Source: Asterias amurensis | Taxonomy: Eukaryota > Echinodermata > Asteroidea > Forcipulatida > Asteriidae | Length of the DNA stretch: 64,000 bases | Assembly: GCF_032118995.1 (NCBI RefSeq) | Contig: NC_092665.1 | Coordinates: 14,342,012-14,406,011 of the forward strand | Reading direction: 5' to 3' | Shown here: piece by piece, positions 24,020 to 43,625 of the stretch | How the letters are laid out: every line of letters begins with the position of its first letter | Numbering within the stretch: position 1 is the stretch's first letter | The notes under the pieces: model-generated | Told to the model about the DNA's origin: nothing | What the model saw: the letters and a program-made list of their open reading frames with translations, nothing else | Databases searched by the model: none | Program-made: the position numbers and the translations under genes

Positions 24020-27000
24020 TCATCTCAATTCTTGAGCGGACTGTTGATCGCTGATGCGTAATTTCTTCACTGATTCAAGAAGGTCGTCTTGGGTTGTTTG
24101 TCTACTCAATACTCTGTCTGGGTTGGCTCTGACTGCAGCAAGAAGACCCTCTTCTTGTTTGGCCTTGGCCAGCTCAGCGAGACACTGGATAAGACAAAAT
24201 GGTTAAAGAAAATGTATTTTTAAATTTGTAACAAATAAATACAAAAATAAAACATACACAATACATAAAATGTTTAGCTTTATAGCATTAAAACTTCAGC
24301 AACAACATTAACGATTTATGGAAGAGTAAGACAATACTAAACATAGCAGTGTTAGTTTGATAGATAAAACAAGGAATGAAGTGGTATCACTTAAAGGCTA
24401 ACTACCTACATAAACAAGTGTGTGAGCTTTTGTATATGAAGTAGTTAATGCTACGAAAGCTCATGCAAGTTATTATGTAATTAGGGATTAGTTAGTCTTT
24501 AAAAGTGCTTTAAGTTCTACCATTACCTTCCTTGTTTTATGATTTATTGACAAACACAAACCCATTTTAAGTACTTATTTACTGAAACAGCCTCCAGTTT
24601 AGTTTATTGCAATAGAAATATAGAGTGATGAGTGAACTTTTACCTTGAACGTCTTTGGTTCTGTAATTGCAAGGATTGACAGGATTTTCCTGTCTAGTTG
24701 TATGTTGTACTGAAGAAGAAAAAAAAGATAAAATAAAAAGTGTTAAACATCATTTTCAAATAAAACATACTTTGATATCACAGGTTTTGTAAATTACTTA
24801 ATAATGCAGACCTTTGTTGAAGGCAGTGGACACTGTTGGTAATTACTCAAAATAATTGTAAGCATAAAACCTTACATGGTAACGAGTAATTTGGAGAGGT
24901 AGATTTGTTAAAATCATCGGGAACAAACAGCTTGTACGTATTTTGTATAGACCTTTTATTATGTTTATAAACACTGACCAGTAGACCACCATTTTGTATG
25001 AGCAGCTTCGGGTATCACAAAATATGTTACTTACTAGGATGGAATAAAAGACTATTTAAAAACCTCATTTAAACCCATTTGTATGAAAAACCATTGGGGC
25101 AACATCATTGAATTTATTAATACGTGCAGATGTTGATTTTGCATACAAAATAAAGTATGGTCTTTTTATCCTTACACTAAAGCGTTTTAGGCATTGTGTA
25201 CTATGTACTCCCCAGCCGTGATCGACACTTGTGTCCTTAAGCAAGACAATTCACCATTGCTTCGTCCTTCGGAGGGGACATTAAGCCGTTGGTCCCATTT
25301 GTTATGTAATGTACTGGGTTCTTTTACATGATGTAAAAGAACCCAGTGCAATTATCAAAAAGAGAATTGGTTCGCCCCTGTGTTCCTGGTTTGATCGACA
25401 GCAAATTGGGCCACAGCACCTTGTAAAACATTACATGGTGCTATCCAAGGATTAGGTCTGTTACAGCACCAGGAGCGTCACTGAGTGACGGACTAGTGCA
25501 CTATAGAAAAAGCCACAATTATTGTTATTATTATTATAACTCATTTGCAGTACTCGGTGGCTGTTGCTAAGGATTCAAACTGGCTCTTAAAGGCAGTGGA
25601 CACTATTGGTAATTACTCAAAATAATTATTAGCATAAAACATTTCTTGGTGACGAGTAATGGGGAGAGGTTGATGGTATAAAACATTGTTCGAAACGGCT
25701 CCCTCTGAAGTGCCATAGTTTTCGAGAAAGAAGTAATTTTCCACAAATTTGATTTCGAGACCTACGATTTAGAACTTGAGGTCTTATATCAACCATCTGA
25801 ACGCACACAACTTTGTGTGACAAGGGTGTTTTTTTCTTTCATTATTCTCTCGCAAGTTCAATGACTGATTGAGCTCAAATTTTCACAGGTTTGTTATTTT
25901 ATACATATGTTGAGCTACACCAACTGTGAAGGCTAGTCTTTGACAATTACCAATAGTGTCCACTGCCTTTAACATTGTATACTAACCTTGAGAAGGTTTT
26001 CCATGAATGGGCTATAAGTAATGTCATGTTCTTTTACAGCCGAGTTGATTCTTCCAATCCAAAGCTGAAAATGAAAAGTAAATGTAAATTAATAAATAAA
26101 TTGAAGAAAAAAATAACCCAACTACTTAACATGGATTTCTTTTTTTAAATTGATTTTGAGTGAAAACAAAAATGGGGCATGAAGTTTGTCAGATTGTTGT
26201 GGCACGTATGCCCTAGATATGGGACAAAAAGCCTTCCGAGGGCTTGAATATGGAGGGGAAAATCTACAAGATCACACAGCTTGCAGCTCAAATGTTTACT
26301 GGACCGAAACTCTGACCAGAATCAGCAGGAGAAGAATAAAAATGACCTCAAGTGCTTTCAAAGTCTGTCTTACTTTTCTCAGTAGTCTCTTTTTGTGTCT
26401 TCTTCCAGAATATGCTTTAACCCATGCTTTTTGGAGAGCACGAATAGCGATGCTGTAGCAATTGCGTCTTCGACCAAAGAAGTGCTGGAATATAAACAGA
26501 ACAATATGAATGAATGTTTATACACAAGTTCTGGAAAATAAACAAAACAATTATGAGTGTAAAGACAGGCCAGAAAATAAATGAATAAATGAATAAATGA
26601 CTTATCCGATTAAGTCGATTATGAATGATCATGACTATGTTTATCGCATTTACCACCTGGATAATTTTGCACAATGGCTGAACAGCGTTCCCTTTTCCTT
26701 CCCACAATGCCTTTTGACTAATTTGCGAAATACACCAGAAATACACCAGATCACCAGGTACGCAGTACTAATGTGCGCAAACTAGCCTACTGCGCAAGCA
26801 CGCAATCTTAAAGCTTGCGCGCGCAATATTCAAAATGGGTCGTGCAGACTTCAAGCTTTTGGTAGTGAATTTCCGTGCGGCAAATTTGCGTGTGCAGATG
26901 AAGTTTGCGCGCTACATTATGTCAAGCTCGACATGAACTGCACAGCATAAAATGACATGATTATCTGATAGGGTGCCGCCTAACGCTTGCTTGCCCAGTT

Positions 27001-27562
27001 CCTGGACATTGCCGTTTAGTAATAGTAGCCCTACTTGTGTGGCCAAGGTTAGCTCCGTTTAGTAGAATTTTGTATCGGTCATAATTTTAAATATTATAAA
27101 GACCCCTTTAGAATTGTCAAGGATTCTTTTTGAAAGCGTATGATTATGAATGATGTGGTCGTGCGTGGAACAAAGTTGCAGGAATGACTTGATCACGTTG
27201 ATGCGTGGTTCAACATTTTAATATTTATTAATAAAATGCCTAAACAATTTGCATGGAATGTCTTGTGCGAAGGCTGAAAACTGCGTGCACAAATTTAAAT
27301 AGGGCCATCAAGTTTGATTCATAATTAAGAATAAGACCCCCGCCCCCCCCCAAAAAAAAACACAAAAAACTACGAAGCCCCGCCCCTCCCCATCATCGTG
27401 TGCGTAGTGCAGTGCCGGGCATAACAGTGTTATTAACACAAATCCACACAGTACACTGATTCGTTGAAGACTTACTTGTGTCTGATCAAAAACAAACTTT
27501 CTTTTCCAATATGAAGAAGTTCCTCTAGATCGTATCAGTTTTGCTGCACTCAGGTGAACCAT
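24020..27562 (-). CDS. MRPL20: Mitochondrial large-subunit ribosomal protein bL20m
   Basis: Five coding exons in transcript order: 27562-27476, 26484-26374, 26064-25987, 24709-24644, 24184-24020, giving 168 residues (human 149). The protein begins [14 protein letters not shown] and continues with the bL20 core: [16 protein letters not shown] (30-45), [17 protein letters not shown] (67-83) and [17 protein letters not shown] (97-113). The basic N-terminus fits an imported 23S-rRNA-binding protein of the mitoribosome. The C-terminal 40 or so residues are more acidic and less conserved than the core. The gene is head-to-head with ICMT (289 bp between start codons) and tail-to-head with cyclin L on the same strand. 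Introns hold a SINE and MITE-2 copies. Confidence 0.93.
24819..24912. mobile_element. MITE-2, left-end fragment
   Basis: Only the first 90 or so bases of the family are present: GGCAGTGGACACTGTTGGTA, AATTACTCAAAATAATTG and a degraded ACGAGTAATTTGGAGAGG. It lies in MRPL20 intron 4. Confidence 0.6.
25200..25515 (+). mobile_element. tRNA-derived SINE (family A), head lost
   Basis: Body begins CGTGATCGACACTTGTGTCC, then TAAGCAAGACAATTCACC, TTCGTCCTTCGGAGGGGAC, GCCGTTGGTCCCATTTG and AAAAGAACCCAGTGCA. It ends near ATTATTGTTATTATTATT. The extra inverted TTTTACATGATGTAAAA at about 25322-25338 is specific to this copy. Confidence 0.65.
25587..25972. mobile_element. MITE-2, complete copy with TTAA flanks
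   Basis: 386 bp, starting TTAA-AGGCAGTGGACACTATTG and ending CAATAGTGTCCACTGCCT-TTAA. The TIRs continue inward (GGTAATT/AATTACC). The inner part shows facing GAGACC and GGTCT blocks. No ORF. This is the best-preserved reference copy for the most abundant repeat in the window. Confidence 0.85.
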
Positions 27563-27851
27563 TTTGGTGAATTAAATAAGTTCACAATGATTTTATAAAG
27601 GAACAGCAGACGACCTGAACCAAGTTTCGAAGAATGAGAAGAATCTTGTTTGAGTGCAATGGATTATCAACCAAGTAATAATAATTAGTCGTTAATTGTA
27701 TTAATTATTTATTTATTTTAATACAAATATTAATAAATAATTGAATTAATTAATAAGTTATTTTAATTTTAAAATGAATGTATCAGTTTGACATTTACTT
27801 GGCTAGAAATGAAAGCATATTAAACAATTTTTAGAACGAGGAAAAATAAAA
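27563..27851. promoter_or_regulatory. Bidirectional promoter region, MRPL20 / ICMT
   Basis: 289 bp separate the two divergent start codons, so both promoters and 5'UTRs must lie here (or partly in the genes). The stretch is very AT-rich around 27670-27780. The ICMT start codon sits in AAAATGGCGG, a YY1-like context. Confidence 0.6.
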
Positions 27852-30653
27852 ATGGCGGTCCCGTCTGAAGGATGGTTGAGTTTACGTTGGTTTTTGCAAG
27901 GGGCTGGCATCTTAATTGTGCCATTAATTCACCAATTGGTGCGAGTGTCAGACCCAGTTATAGCTGATGTAGTATATAATTATCTATTGGTGATTTCTGT
28001 GGCGTACATAATGGTGAATTATGCTGTTTTATTTGTGTTCCACCGGCGGAAATGCTATAGACAGGTACCCTTTAAATTTTATTTAAATAAATGTATAGTA
28101 GAAGGTTTGGTAGCAACCCAAACAACTGCATATATTTTATGCACACAAATTTGAATCCGTTAATAAAATGAATAATTAAATATTATTGACCACTTCTTGT
28201 CAATGTCACTTGTTCTAAAAATGTATTTGAATCTAAAAAGGGAAGGGAAAAGTTTCCGTATGGCGCCACCACTTTTTCATTCGAAATAAAATAATATAGT
28301 ATCTAATTTACCTGAATGATATATCCCTTTTTTGTAAAAATTAGTGAAAAAGTGGTGGCGCCATACGGAAAGTTATCCAAGGGAAGTTTCTGTATCCTCC
28401 CACACCACCTTCGCACTATTTTTTACAAATATTCCAATAAAATGCAAACTAAAAAGTCTAAATATTTTATTTTTTTATAATTTTTTAAAATAATTTTTTA
28501 GTAATTTTTTGTTTTAATTAAAATTATTTAATTTAAATAGAAATAAGAATTGTTTCATATCGGCCGTCGGGAGGAGGGTTGCGTTATTGCAACAATAGAA
28601 TGAAAAAGTGATAGCAGGATACGGATATTTTGCCGAAATTGCAAAAAAAAATCATGTATGAACTTTTGTAACTGAAATAACTAATGATGAGAAAGTTCTT
28701 TTATTTTATATTTTAAAAATAGTATTTGATTATTGATAGTTTTGATATGAAATCAATTACAGTGTTACAATGTAATGGTTAAAACGTCACAGGCCCAGCA
28801 GGCCAGAGTAAATTGTTCCCACTTTCTTTCTCAATCTCCCAATTGACAATAAATCTGAGTCTATTGTTTGATATAATTTGAATTGTTCATGGTTTATCTT
28901 CCTACCAACAGATTGCCGCTCAAGCATGCTTCATCGGGATCGTATTTGGGATTGGTCTCTCATTCTCTCTACTGCACCCACGCATCGTTGCCTTCGGCTG
29001 CTACCTGTGTGTCCTCGGTTTCTTTCATTTCTCGGAGTACTTTTCAACGTCCATCTACAACTACGAGAGTCTGTCCATCGACTCGTTTCTCCTAAATCAC
29101 AGTGTTGCTTATGCTGCTGCGGCAATGTGCAGCTGGTGCGAGTATTTCTTAGAGTTGTATTTTTTCCCAGGTCAGTTAATTTTTGAAATTCTGTTGACCT
29201 TCACACTCTCCTTCACAAAATAGTCATCGGAAAATTGCTGAGTCCGACCGCCACTTGTTCTTTGAACAGGACAAAGAATAACTTTATGCTTACGTTGAAC
29301 CAACCAGAAATATTATTAGTCAAAATAGCTTAAAAGCAGTCGTGTTTGGCATTTTCCCCCAGGTATTTCTGGGGCATGTCTTTAGACATGCTTGATGCAA
29401 AGTGCTGATCAAGGTGGGAAATTCCCAGCCTTTGGAAAAAACAGCAACATCAGCAACTTTGAATGAAACATGAAACCCCCCCCCCCCCTCCACTCAAGCA
29501 TAGCAAGGTGCTTTTGATCAGTAAGCAGTTTGCAACAGCTAATAACATTTTGGAGAGCTAAACCTACCAGTTTTCCCTGATTCGTCTGATAGTTCCCATA
29601 AAATATACAAATCTTTCCTTGTTCCAGTGAATGAATGTGAAAATCTCTCTGATTATGTACACTTTTCTAACTATATTCTGAATATTTCTGATTGTTGCCG
29701 ACTGCAAAAGCAAATTTTGTCAGCTCTTTTCCAATGGCATATTTCCTGTGTTTTCCCAACAGATATCAAGAGTGTGTGGTATATTAGCGTCTTTGGTTTG
29801 ATACTATGTATCTTTGGCGAATGCCTTCGGAAAGTTTCAATGTTAACAGCCGGAAGGAGTTTTAATCATTATATCCAAACGACGCGAGCTAGTGACCATG
29901 TTCTGGTCACCCATGGTGTTTATGCATGGTCCAGACATCCGTCCTATGTCGGCTGGTTCTACTGGAGCCTAGGAACGCAGGTTTGACACATTTTGGATCT
30001 TATATTCCTTGACATCATCTGTTTCAAAAAAGGCAACAGACTGCTGGACCTTTTGTTGACAGAGGCAATTTGTGCACAACCCCATGGAGAAAAAATAGAA
30101 CAGTTTATTGAAATTACACCTCATGAGTTTTATCAAGTTTTGATAGAAAGAAAGGGATATTATCTCAAAACTTGTTCAGCCGTTAATTTTAAAATTCTTG
30201 AGTAAATTTGGTAACTACTGTACAAATGTAAAATGACTTGTAATGTTTTACAGCATCGCATCTTGCTGCCAAAAAATAAAAAAGTATCCCGAGTTTACAA
30301 ATAATATACACTCAAAGTATTTGATTTCAAACCTCATAAAAAAATTTTTAAAAATATTTCAGGTTTTGTTAAACAATTATGAGTATGTTCTTGTGAAAGT
30401 TTTTGAGTTGATATGAAGTTGCCTCCGCTTTTAATCTACCTACATACCATTTTCTTGATCCAATCTACAGATTATCTTGTGCAACCCCATCTGTCTTGTT
30501 GCCTACACGGTCACATCTTGGAGATTCTTCAATGAGCGAGTCGAGGACGAGGAGATTACTCTACTTAATTTTTTCGGAGAGGACTACTTGAATTACCAGC
30601 AGAGAGTAGGCACAAAGCTGCCGTTCATCTCCGGCTTTAAGATGGAACTTTGA
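27852..30653 (+). CDS. ICMT: Protein-S-isoprenylcysteine O-methyltransferase
   Basis: Four coding exons: 27852-28064, 28912-29170, 29763-29980, 30471-30653, giving 290 residues (human 284). Several hydrophobic segments span the first 200 residues, as expected for this multi-pass ER membrane enzyme. Family hallmarks are GECLRKVSMLTAGRSFNH (176-193), RHPSY (215-219) and the C-terminal ERVEDEE with catalytic-region Glu257/Glu258, followed by a GEDYLNYQQRV block. It methylates the carboxyl group of farnesyl- or geranylgeranyl-cysteine on CAAX proteins such as Ras and lamins, using S-adenosylmethionine. All introns are GT-AG and the phases join exactly. The start ATG fits Kozak and gives the expected N-terminus. 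It probably shares its promoter region with MRPL20. Confidence 0.95.
28245..28378. mobile_element. MITE-3, complete copy
   Basis: 134 bp with well-matched ends: GGGAAAAGTTTCCGTATGGC on the left and GGCGCCATACGGAAAGTTAT on the right. It lies in ICMT intron 1. The following 28550-28620 holds a degraded GTTGCG...GCAAC relic related to the palindrome at 47288-47346. Confidence 0.75.
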
Positions 30654-30816
30654 CCGTTCGGACCGTCAAGTCTTATGTATATTTTCTCTAATGTGTGTTG
30701 GGACAAGGGTATGATCAAAGTATACAAGTGTTTTCAAACATCACGCAGAGCCCAAGCAGAGGTTTGGCAAAAAGAAATGGTTTCAAGAGGGCCTTTGATT
30801 CATGCAGAAATTGCTA

Positions 30817-30975
30817 AGGGCCTTTCTCAAAGCTCGGCCTGGGGTACCGGCTCAGGCTCCGCGTGCTGATATCTGTGCAGTACGCGCTGCTCCAAAATGC
30901 AGGTTAAATGCAAGCTGCGTACACAGCACGTGGAGCCTAAGCCGGAGCCCAAGCCGAGCTTTGAGAAAGGCCCCA
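30817..30975. mobile_element. GC-rich fold-back MITE (GGGCCTTTCTCAAAGCTCGG)
   Basis: About 159 bp. The left end GGGCCTTTCTCAAAGCTCGG is matched by the inverse CCGAGCTTTGAGAAAGGCCC at the right. The inner halves (GGCTCCGCGTGCTG and CAGCACGTGGAGCC) also pair. It is inserted in the ICMT 3'UTR. Confidence 0.75.
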
Positions 30976-31204
30976 AGTGTGTAGTATGCTTTTTATCCAG
31001 GTGCTTGAACTTGAAACCTCAGAGTATTGCTAGGAATGTACATTGGTTACTAGACCTTTCCATAACACACTACAGTATTGTTAAATCATAAACAAAATAT
31101 AGTCAGAGTACTTGTTGAACCTTTTTAGCATAACATGCAATTGCAACAGAAACATGAGGTGACTGCAAGAAAAGGTTGAAGAGGGCAATGCATTGTTTCT
31201 TTCT

Positions 31205-31395
31205 GAATGTTCAATTCAAGAAGCCTAATTTCAAAATTAGTGAGCCAGTTTATCTGCTAAGCTGAATTGCAGTGAGCCTGACCACGCAGCATTGAATGTT
31301 TGTAATGTTTTGACTGGTGCCCCTATCAATTTTTGCTTAGCAAAGACATTTGTCAGGCAGTATTTTCTGCTAAACAGCTTTATGAAATTGGGCCC
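31205..31395. mobile_element. MITE-5 (GCTTAGCA family)
   Basis: It has inner facing blocks CTGCTAAGCTGAATTGC and TTTTTGCTTAGCAAAG. It ends in AGCTTTATGAAATTGGGCCC, the diagnostic family end also seen at 52600-52617 and 61480-61502. Left end degraded. Confidence 0.55.
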
Positions 31396-33195
31396 TGTGT
31401 TTATAATGGGCTTTCTGAAGCACATCTGTTGAAGTGTGTTCATGGTGTGAAATGTTTATTAATTCAGTGCATAATGCGATAAAAAATTTAAAAAATCAAC
31501 TTAGTGTGTTGGTTCCAAAGATTGTATAGCACCGGGTTTGCAAGATGGGTTACTGGAGCTCAATCTATTGTTGGGACTTGTATTCACATGGGCGCCATTT
31601 TAGCAAGCAAATATTTTGTTATATCATTGATATCAATGGTCATTTCTGCATTGATCTATTTGTTGCCACAAAAGAGTTGCTTGCTAAAATGGCGTCCAGT
31701 GCATTTTTCAAATTTCAGCCTAAGTTCCCCATCTTTTGCCTTTTGTGCTCTATAATCTTTGGTTGTTTCTGAAACATTCCGTAATTAACATTGCTAGTTA
31801 AGCTCAATACCTGTATGTTAATTGCTCCCAATTGTTTATTATTGACACAGTACTGTGTAGATATTATATTTAGTTTAACATGGATGAGAAAATTTCAGAC
31901 TTTCATCTGAATTCAGACTGTTTTGTCTGCTTCGTGGACAAAAAAAAACACCAGCTTTTATTTTAGAGAAATTATGCTTTTCTTTGTACTTTTCTTGTGC
32001 CCAAGATATTCTTGAAATTGATAACTCCAGTGTAGGAAAAAGCGGAAATGCAATCATCTCAAAATACCTCTTAAAGTTTGGATCCTTGTCCTAGACCTTC
32101 TTGTCTGCAATGACACTCCCTTGACCCCTCAGTGCATGCCCAGTGCTTTCCATACATGTTGATGATGTTGGCATACATTTGTGTGTATCTTGACCAAATA
32201 TCACCCATTTTATCACTCAGGGGCATTTCTTATGACAATTGATGGTTTCAAGAAGACCTCAAGATTTTGAAGTACAAAATGTGAAAGTCGGACTCTAATT
32301 TCACAATTTTTCTTACTTACCTAAGTCCTCATACAGAAACTAAATCAATGCAATTCCTATGGGCCTCTGGCAGTCGCTGGATCCAATTAGTGTAAAGGGG
32401 GGCGTGGCTTACAGTGAAATTAGGTCATGCTTACAAACCTGACAACATTCCAAATATTTGGCTGTTGTGTAATTTTGTTCTGAGGTTCCCGATAGTCTAA
32501 TGACCTTCAACTTGAGATTCGCTGGAATTTGTAGGATTTCTTATTAAGGGAGTGTCTCAAAAGTCAGAACGATGGCAATTTTTTGAATTGGATCGGATAA
32601 GTATTTTAGTGCATGTAAATGGATAATGCCCTTATTTACTCCTGTAGGATTGCCTCCATACTGTGGGACAATGATGCGGTCTACTCAAATAGATTGTAGG
32701 AATATGCGCAAAAGAGTGTTCCTTTGCGCCTAGAACCTGCCCGACTTTTATGACGCTCCCTTTTTATATAACAGCCATTCCACCAAGTGTTTAAAAAAAG
32801 AAAAAATTTGACTAGTACTTCGTATATATTTTTCAAACGTCGGTGCCCACTACAGAATGTGTGAATTATTTTTTTTTTGTATTAATCTCATCCAAGAGTA
32901 TTTGAAAGAAAGATCATGTAATATTAATTGATTGGTGAAATTGTTATGCAGTTGTAGTTTATGTGTAAACTACACTCCATTTGTATGATAATGTATGATT
33001 TGTATCTTTATATGGGCAGATTCTTTTTACAGGGAAATTTCTATGCAATTTATTTCATGCAATACATGAGTTAAATGCCTTTAACTGACATTTCTTTCTG
33101 TTTATAAACGAATGTAATTTAGTGTATATTGATACAGGTATTATGTAGTTCTGGTGCGGCTATATTTATTTGTTATTGCACATTGTTAATTGCCA

Positions 33196-33201
33196 AATAA
33201 A
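33196..33201 (+). other. Likely ICMT polyadenylation signal
   Basis: AATAAA in CCAAATAAATAACATG, about 2.54 kb past the ICMT stop codon and followed by a TG-rich run (ATGTATGTTGTGTG, 33235-33248). Confidence 0.5.
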
Positions 33202-34132
33202 TAACATGAATATAAGTCAGATTTATGGCTGGAGATGTATGTTGTGTGATTATTTCTTGAATGGGTTTCCTTTTCAAGCTGAGATAATGTCAGAGCAGAG
33301 GTACCAACCAGTATGTGGTGGAAGAGGTTTACCCCGCTAGACAGGTACCCGACAGGGTCTATGGGTGTAAGACTGCACTGCGGAACAATTTAATGTGTCA
33401 GTTTGAAAGAAAAAACATGTGATTTCTTATGATTTTTCCTGATTTAGGATTGTCCAAACCTGTTGTTTTTGTATTTCTGGTGATGAACAGAGTTTGTAAA
33501 CCTTAATAATTATTAAATTATGGGCAGTTTTTGGTCTAGAATGAAGGAGAAACCTGGCAGGCCAATAAGGAATTTTCACAGACGGCAAGCCTTTCTCTGT
33601 GATGAGTGCTCACTGACTATAAAGTTCTTACCAGTACCCATTAAACTAATCCATTACTTCTGTAATAGTGATGAAAAAGCCAGTTAAATTGCAGAATGTT
33701 TTGAAACACAAAAAATTAATGGAAATAGTGAAGAAGTATCTGATATAAAATAAGGGATTTAAGTATTTGTTTTCATGAACGATAAACTTAAGTTGGACAT
33801 TTCTACTGTCAGAGAAATGGGGATGGGTTTGCAGTTTTAGGAATCAAAATAATGGGATTTTGTGAGGGGAAAAAAGTGAAGAAAAAAACCACCGTATGAT
33901 GTGAAATTTCCACCAGTATGCCAATGTTTGTTTACAAAAAATATTTCCACAGGTGTGTAGGATTATGGCATGTGCACCGCACAAAGGTGTGTGATGATTT
34001 TTTTAAATAAAAAGTGGCGCATATCAAGTAATTAATGATGAACTATAGAGGGCGCTATTTAAGAGAAGTTGGTCGTCGGCCATTGCTGTTCTTTACGAAG
34101 TTTTGCTCAGGAATATCAGCCAAAAACTCACC

Positions 34133-41193
<7,061 letters not shown>

Positions 41194-42320
41194 GTTATTG
41201 AAAGCATAATTACATGTACAGAGCTATTTAGCTCCAAACTAACAAGGAATTTAAAACTTCATTTGTAAAAAGTGTCTTTTTTAAAAAGTTGGATGCCCAA
41301 ATTGTTTAACCCTCACGGAGGGTCTCAAGGTTTAAACGAGAGGAGCTTTCTGATTGGATTGTATAGTATTCCAGTGGGCATACACAAGCACATGAATACC
41401 TGCATACCTGAACCGGTCCGTTCGACCACCCAAATTTGTTGGAATATTAAAAATGCTAATAATGTGTGTTTACTTGTGTAGGAATGTTGTCGGAGTTCGG
41501 CACAATGTCGCAGTCCAGCAGAATGATCTGGATTGCGGGCATACACCTACAAGAAAAGGTGTTCCCCTAGAATGTGTCTTGACTTTTGAGACACTCACTA
41601 AGGCCATGTGACCATTGCAGGAAGTTTATATTTAAGTGTATTTGGTAATCAAAGGCTGGGGAAAGTTGTGGTTCACTGGTTTCGTTTTACACTTCAAGCA
41701 GACTCATGAAGGACCCTTACAAACAGGAACGCTACTTTGCATTCAAATTGATTTTCTCAGCTTGGCAGACTCAGGGGTGTGGGGGGGGGGGGAGTTTTGT
41801 CTGTGATTGTACAAAAATGTCTTAAGGGTTTCCATCACATTAGATTGATTCATGTTTCTAAGGCTTTGTCTGAATCAAACGGCTTTGGCTATGGTTGTTG
41901 GCTCCTGTGGTTTTGTAGTAGAGTAGGCTATTTCAGCGATCCAGCTCTTGACTTTTTGCATGAAAATTCCGCACACAATGCGTGCTAGCGTTTCCGCCAT
42001 TTTAGGAGTCAACTCCTCCATGTAAAGCTTCGACTCCCAAAATGGCCGACAGGATAGGCGCAGGTAAGTTTGCGGCATGTCATGAAATGGGTCGATACAC
42101 ACTGCCAATGTCGTTAATTGGCACAAAGCCTAACTGTAACCAGGTGCAAATAAACTTGTATCCATTGATTGTTAAATTGTTTCTTGCCGATTGTTTCTTT
42201 GAAAGTTTTACCCTTGCTCCCTGGGCCCACCTGCCACTTGCCCACAGGTTACCTCATTTATCCAATGTCTGAAACTCTTATGTCACTTCCACACCAACAC
42301 GTGGACTTAGATATGACAGT

Positions 42321-42679
42321 TTAAAGGCACTGGACACTATTGGAACTCAAAATAATTGACCGCGTAAAAACTTACTTGGTAACAACCAATGGAGAGCTGT
42401 TGATAGTATAAAACATTGTGAGAAACATTGGGGAAAGAAGTAAATTTTCACTAAAATATTTGAATTGAATTCAAGACCTCAGCTGAGGTCTAGAATTCAA
42501 GGCATCTGAAAGCACACAACTTCTGTGACAAGGGTGTTTTTTCTTCAATTATTCTCTCCCAACTTCGACAAACAATTGAGTTCAAATTTTCACAGGTTTG
42601 TTATTTTGTGCATATGTTGAGATACACCAAGTGAGAAGACTGTACTAAGACAATTACCGAAGGTGTCCAGTGTCTTTAA
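42321..42679. mobile_element. MITE-2, complete copy with TTAA flanks
   Basis: Starts TTAA-AGGCACTGGACACTATTG and ends GTGTCCAGTGTC-TTTAA, with the family blocks AAAACATTGTGAGAAAC, GACCTCAGCTGAGGTC and CACAACTTCTGTGACAAGGG in order. Confidence 0.8.
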
Positions 42680-43045
42680 AACAGAAGTTGTTCACACTAT
42701 ACTTGGATGAAACCAACATCCTTCTTGTCTAAATTTCTCAGACTTAATTTCTCAAAATTCATTTCAACAGTTCAGGCCTGTAACAGGCCTGTAACTTCAT
42801 CAAGTTTATTTTACACAAGTTTATTTTAAAATGATCACAATACATTCTTACAACTTTATCAAATATATATATATTCTTTTCATTTAAATTACCCAAGTAC
42901 ATAATATTGTTTTTCATACAAATTATAACAGTGGTAAAGTTGGATAGAGCTTTGGTCTATAAAACAATTCAGAAAAGATTAAAAATTCAAATTAAAAAAG
43001 TCACAAAATTAATGTTCACAATAAAATTCCACATTCCTGCTTGGA

Positions 43046-43208
43046 GGACACCTCGCCCTTTGAATGGGATGTAAAGCTGTTGGTGCCATGTGTCGTGACA
43101 TTATGAGTTGCTCCGAGTTACTGGCAGTAATATGCAACACCTCACCTTGTGTCCCTTCTAATTGTCTACTTGCTACACCTCATAAAATTATTAATAATCA
43201 TCTCTAAA
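43046..43208 (+). repeat. 163-bp direct repeat, copy 1
   Basis: Begins GGACACCTCGCCCTTTGAAT and ends ATTAATAATCATCTCTAAAA. It differs from 43626-43788 at one base that I can see (GCTGTTGG versus GCCGTTGG). Its first part resembles the SINE family A core (GGATGTAAAGC-GTTGGT). The two copies flank 417 bp. Confidence 0.85.
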
Positions 43209-43447
43209 ATTTGGCCATCATTTGCTTCCATTTGACCCATTTCACCTGCCGTCATCAGAAATATCTTGAATGCGCTATATTGGTGGGCAATTTCACTGTG
43301 CGTTCTCATGTATATATATAACTCTATGTTGTGCGTTATGCAGTGAAGTGCGCATTTTAGGCGACGCGGCGTTAATACACGTAAACCTAACTTGCCCATC
43401 AACATGGTGAGCGTGGCATCAGTCGCCGCGTGTGATGCGCGTGCAAG

Positions 43448-43617
43448 GGGTCAATAGACCGATCCATTATGCCCTGCCTCCTTACCAGTTGACCAATCAC
43501 AGCCGCGAAACCCGATCACCATTAGTGCAAAGATCACCAAACGGTTCAAATGGTGATCAGATTTCGCGGTTGTGATGTCAATGATAATTGGGCCTGGCCT
43601 CATGGATCGGTGTATTG
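43448..43617. mobile_element. Fold-back MITE (CAATAGACCGATCCAT)
   Basis: About 170 bp. The left arm (CAATAGACCGATCCATTATG, then AGCCGCGAAACCCGATCACCAT) faces its inverse on the right (ATGGTGATCAGATTTCGCGG, then ATGGATCGGTGTATTG). It lies between the two 163-bp direct repeats. Confidence 0.75.
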
Positions 43618-43625
43618 CCCAAAAA

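Larger units (their letters stand above)
30654..34132. other. ICMT 3'UTR and spacer before PSMC2
   Basis: No coding exon recognised. If the AATAAA at 33196 is used, about 2.5 kb of this is ICMT 3'UTR. The right part, up to the PSMC2 start, should hold the PSMC2 promoter. Two MITEs are listed separately; the rest (about 31400-33190 and 33220-34060) shows no structure I can name. Confidence 0.5.
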
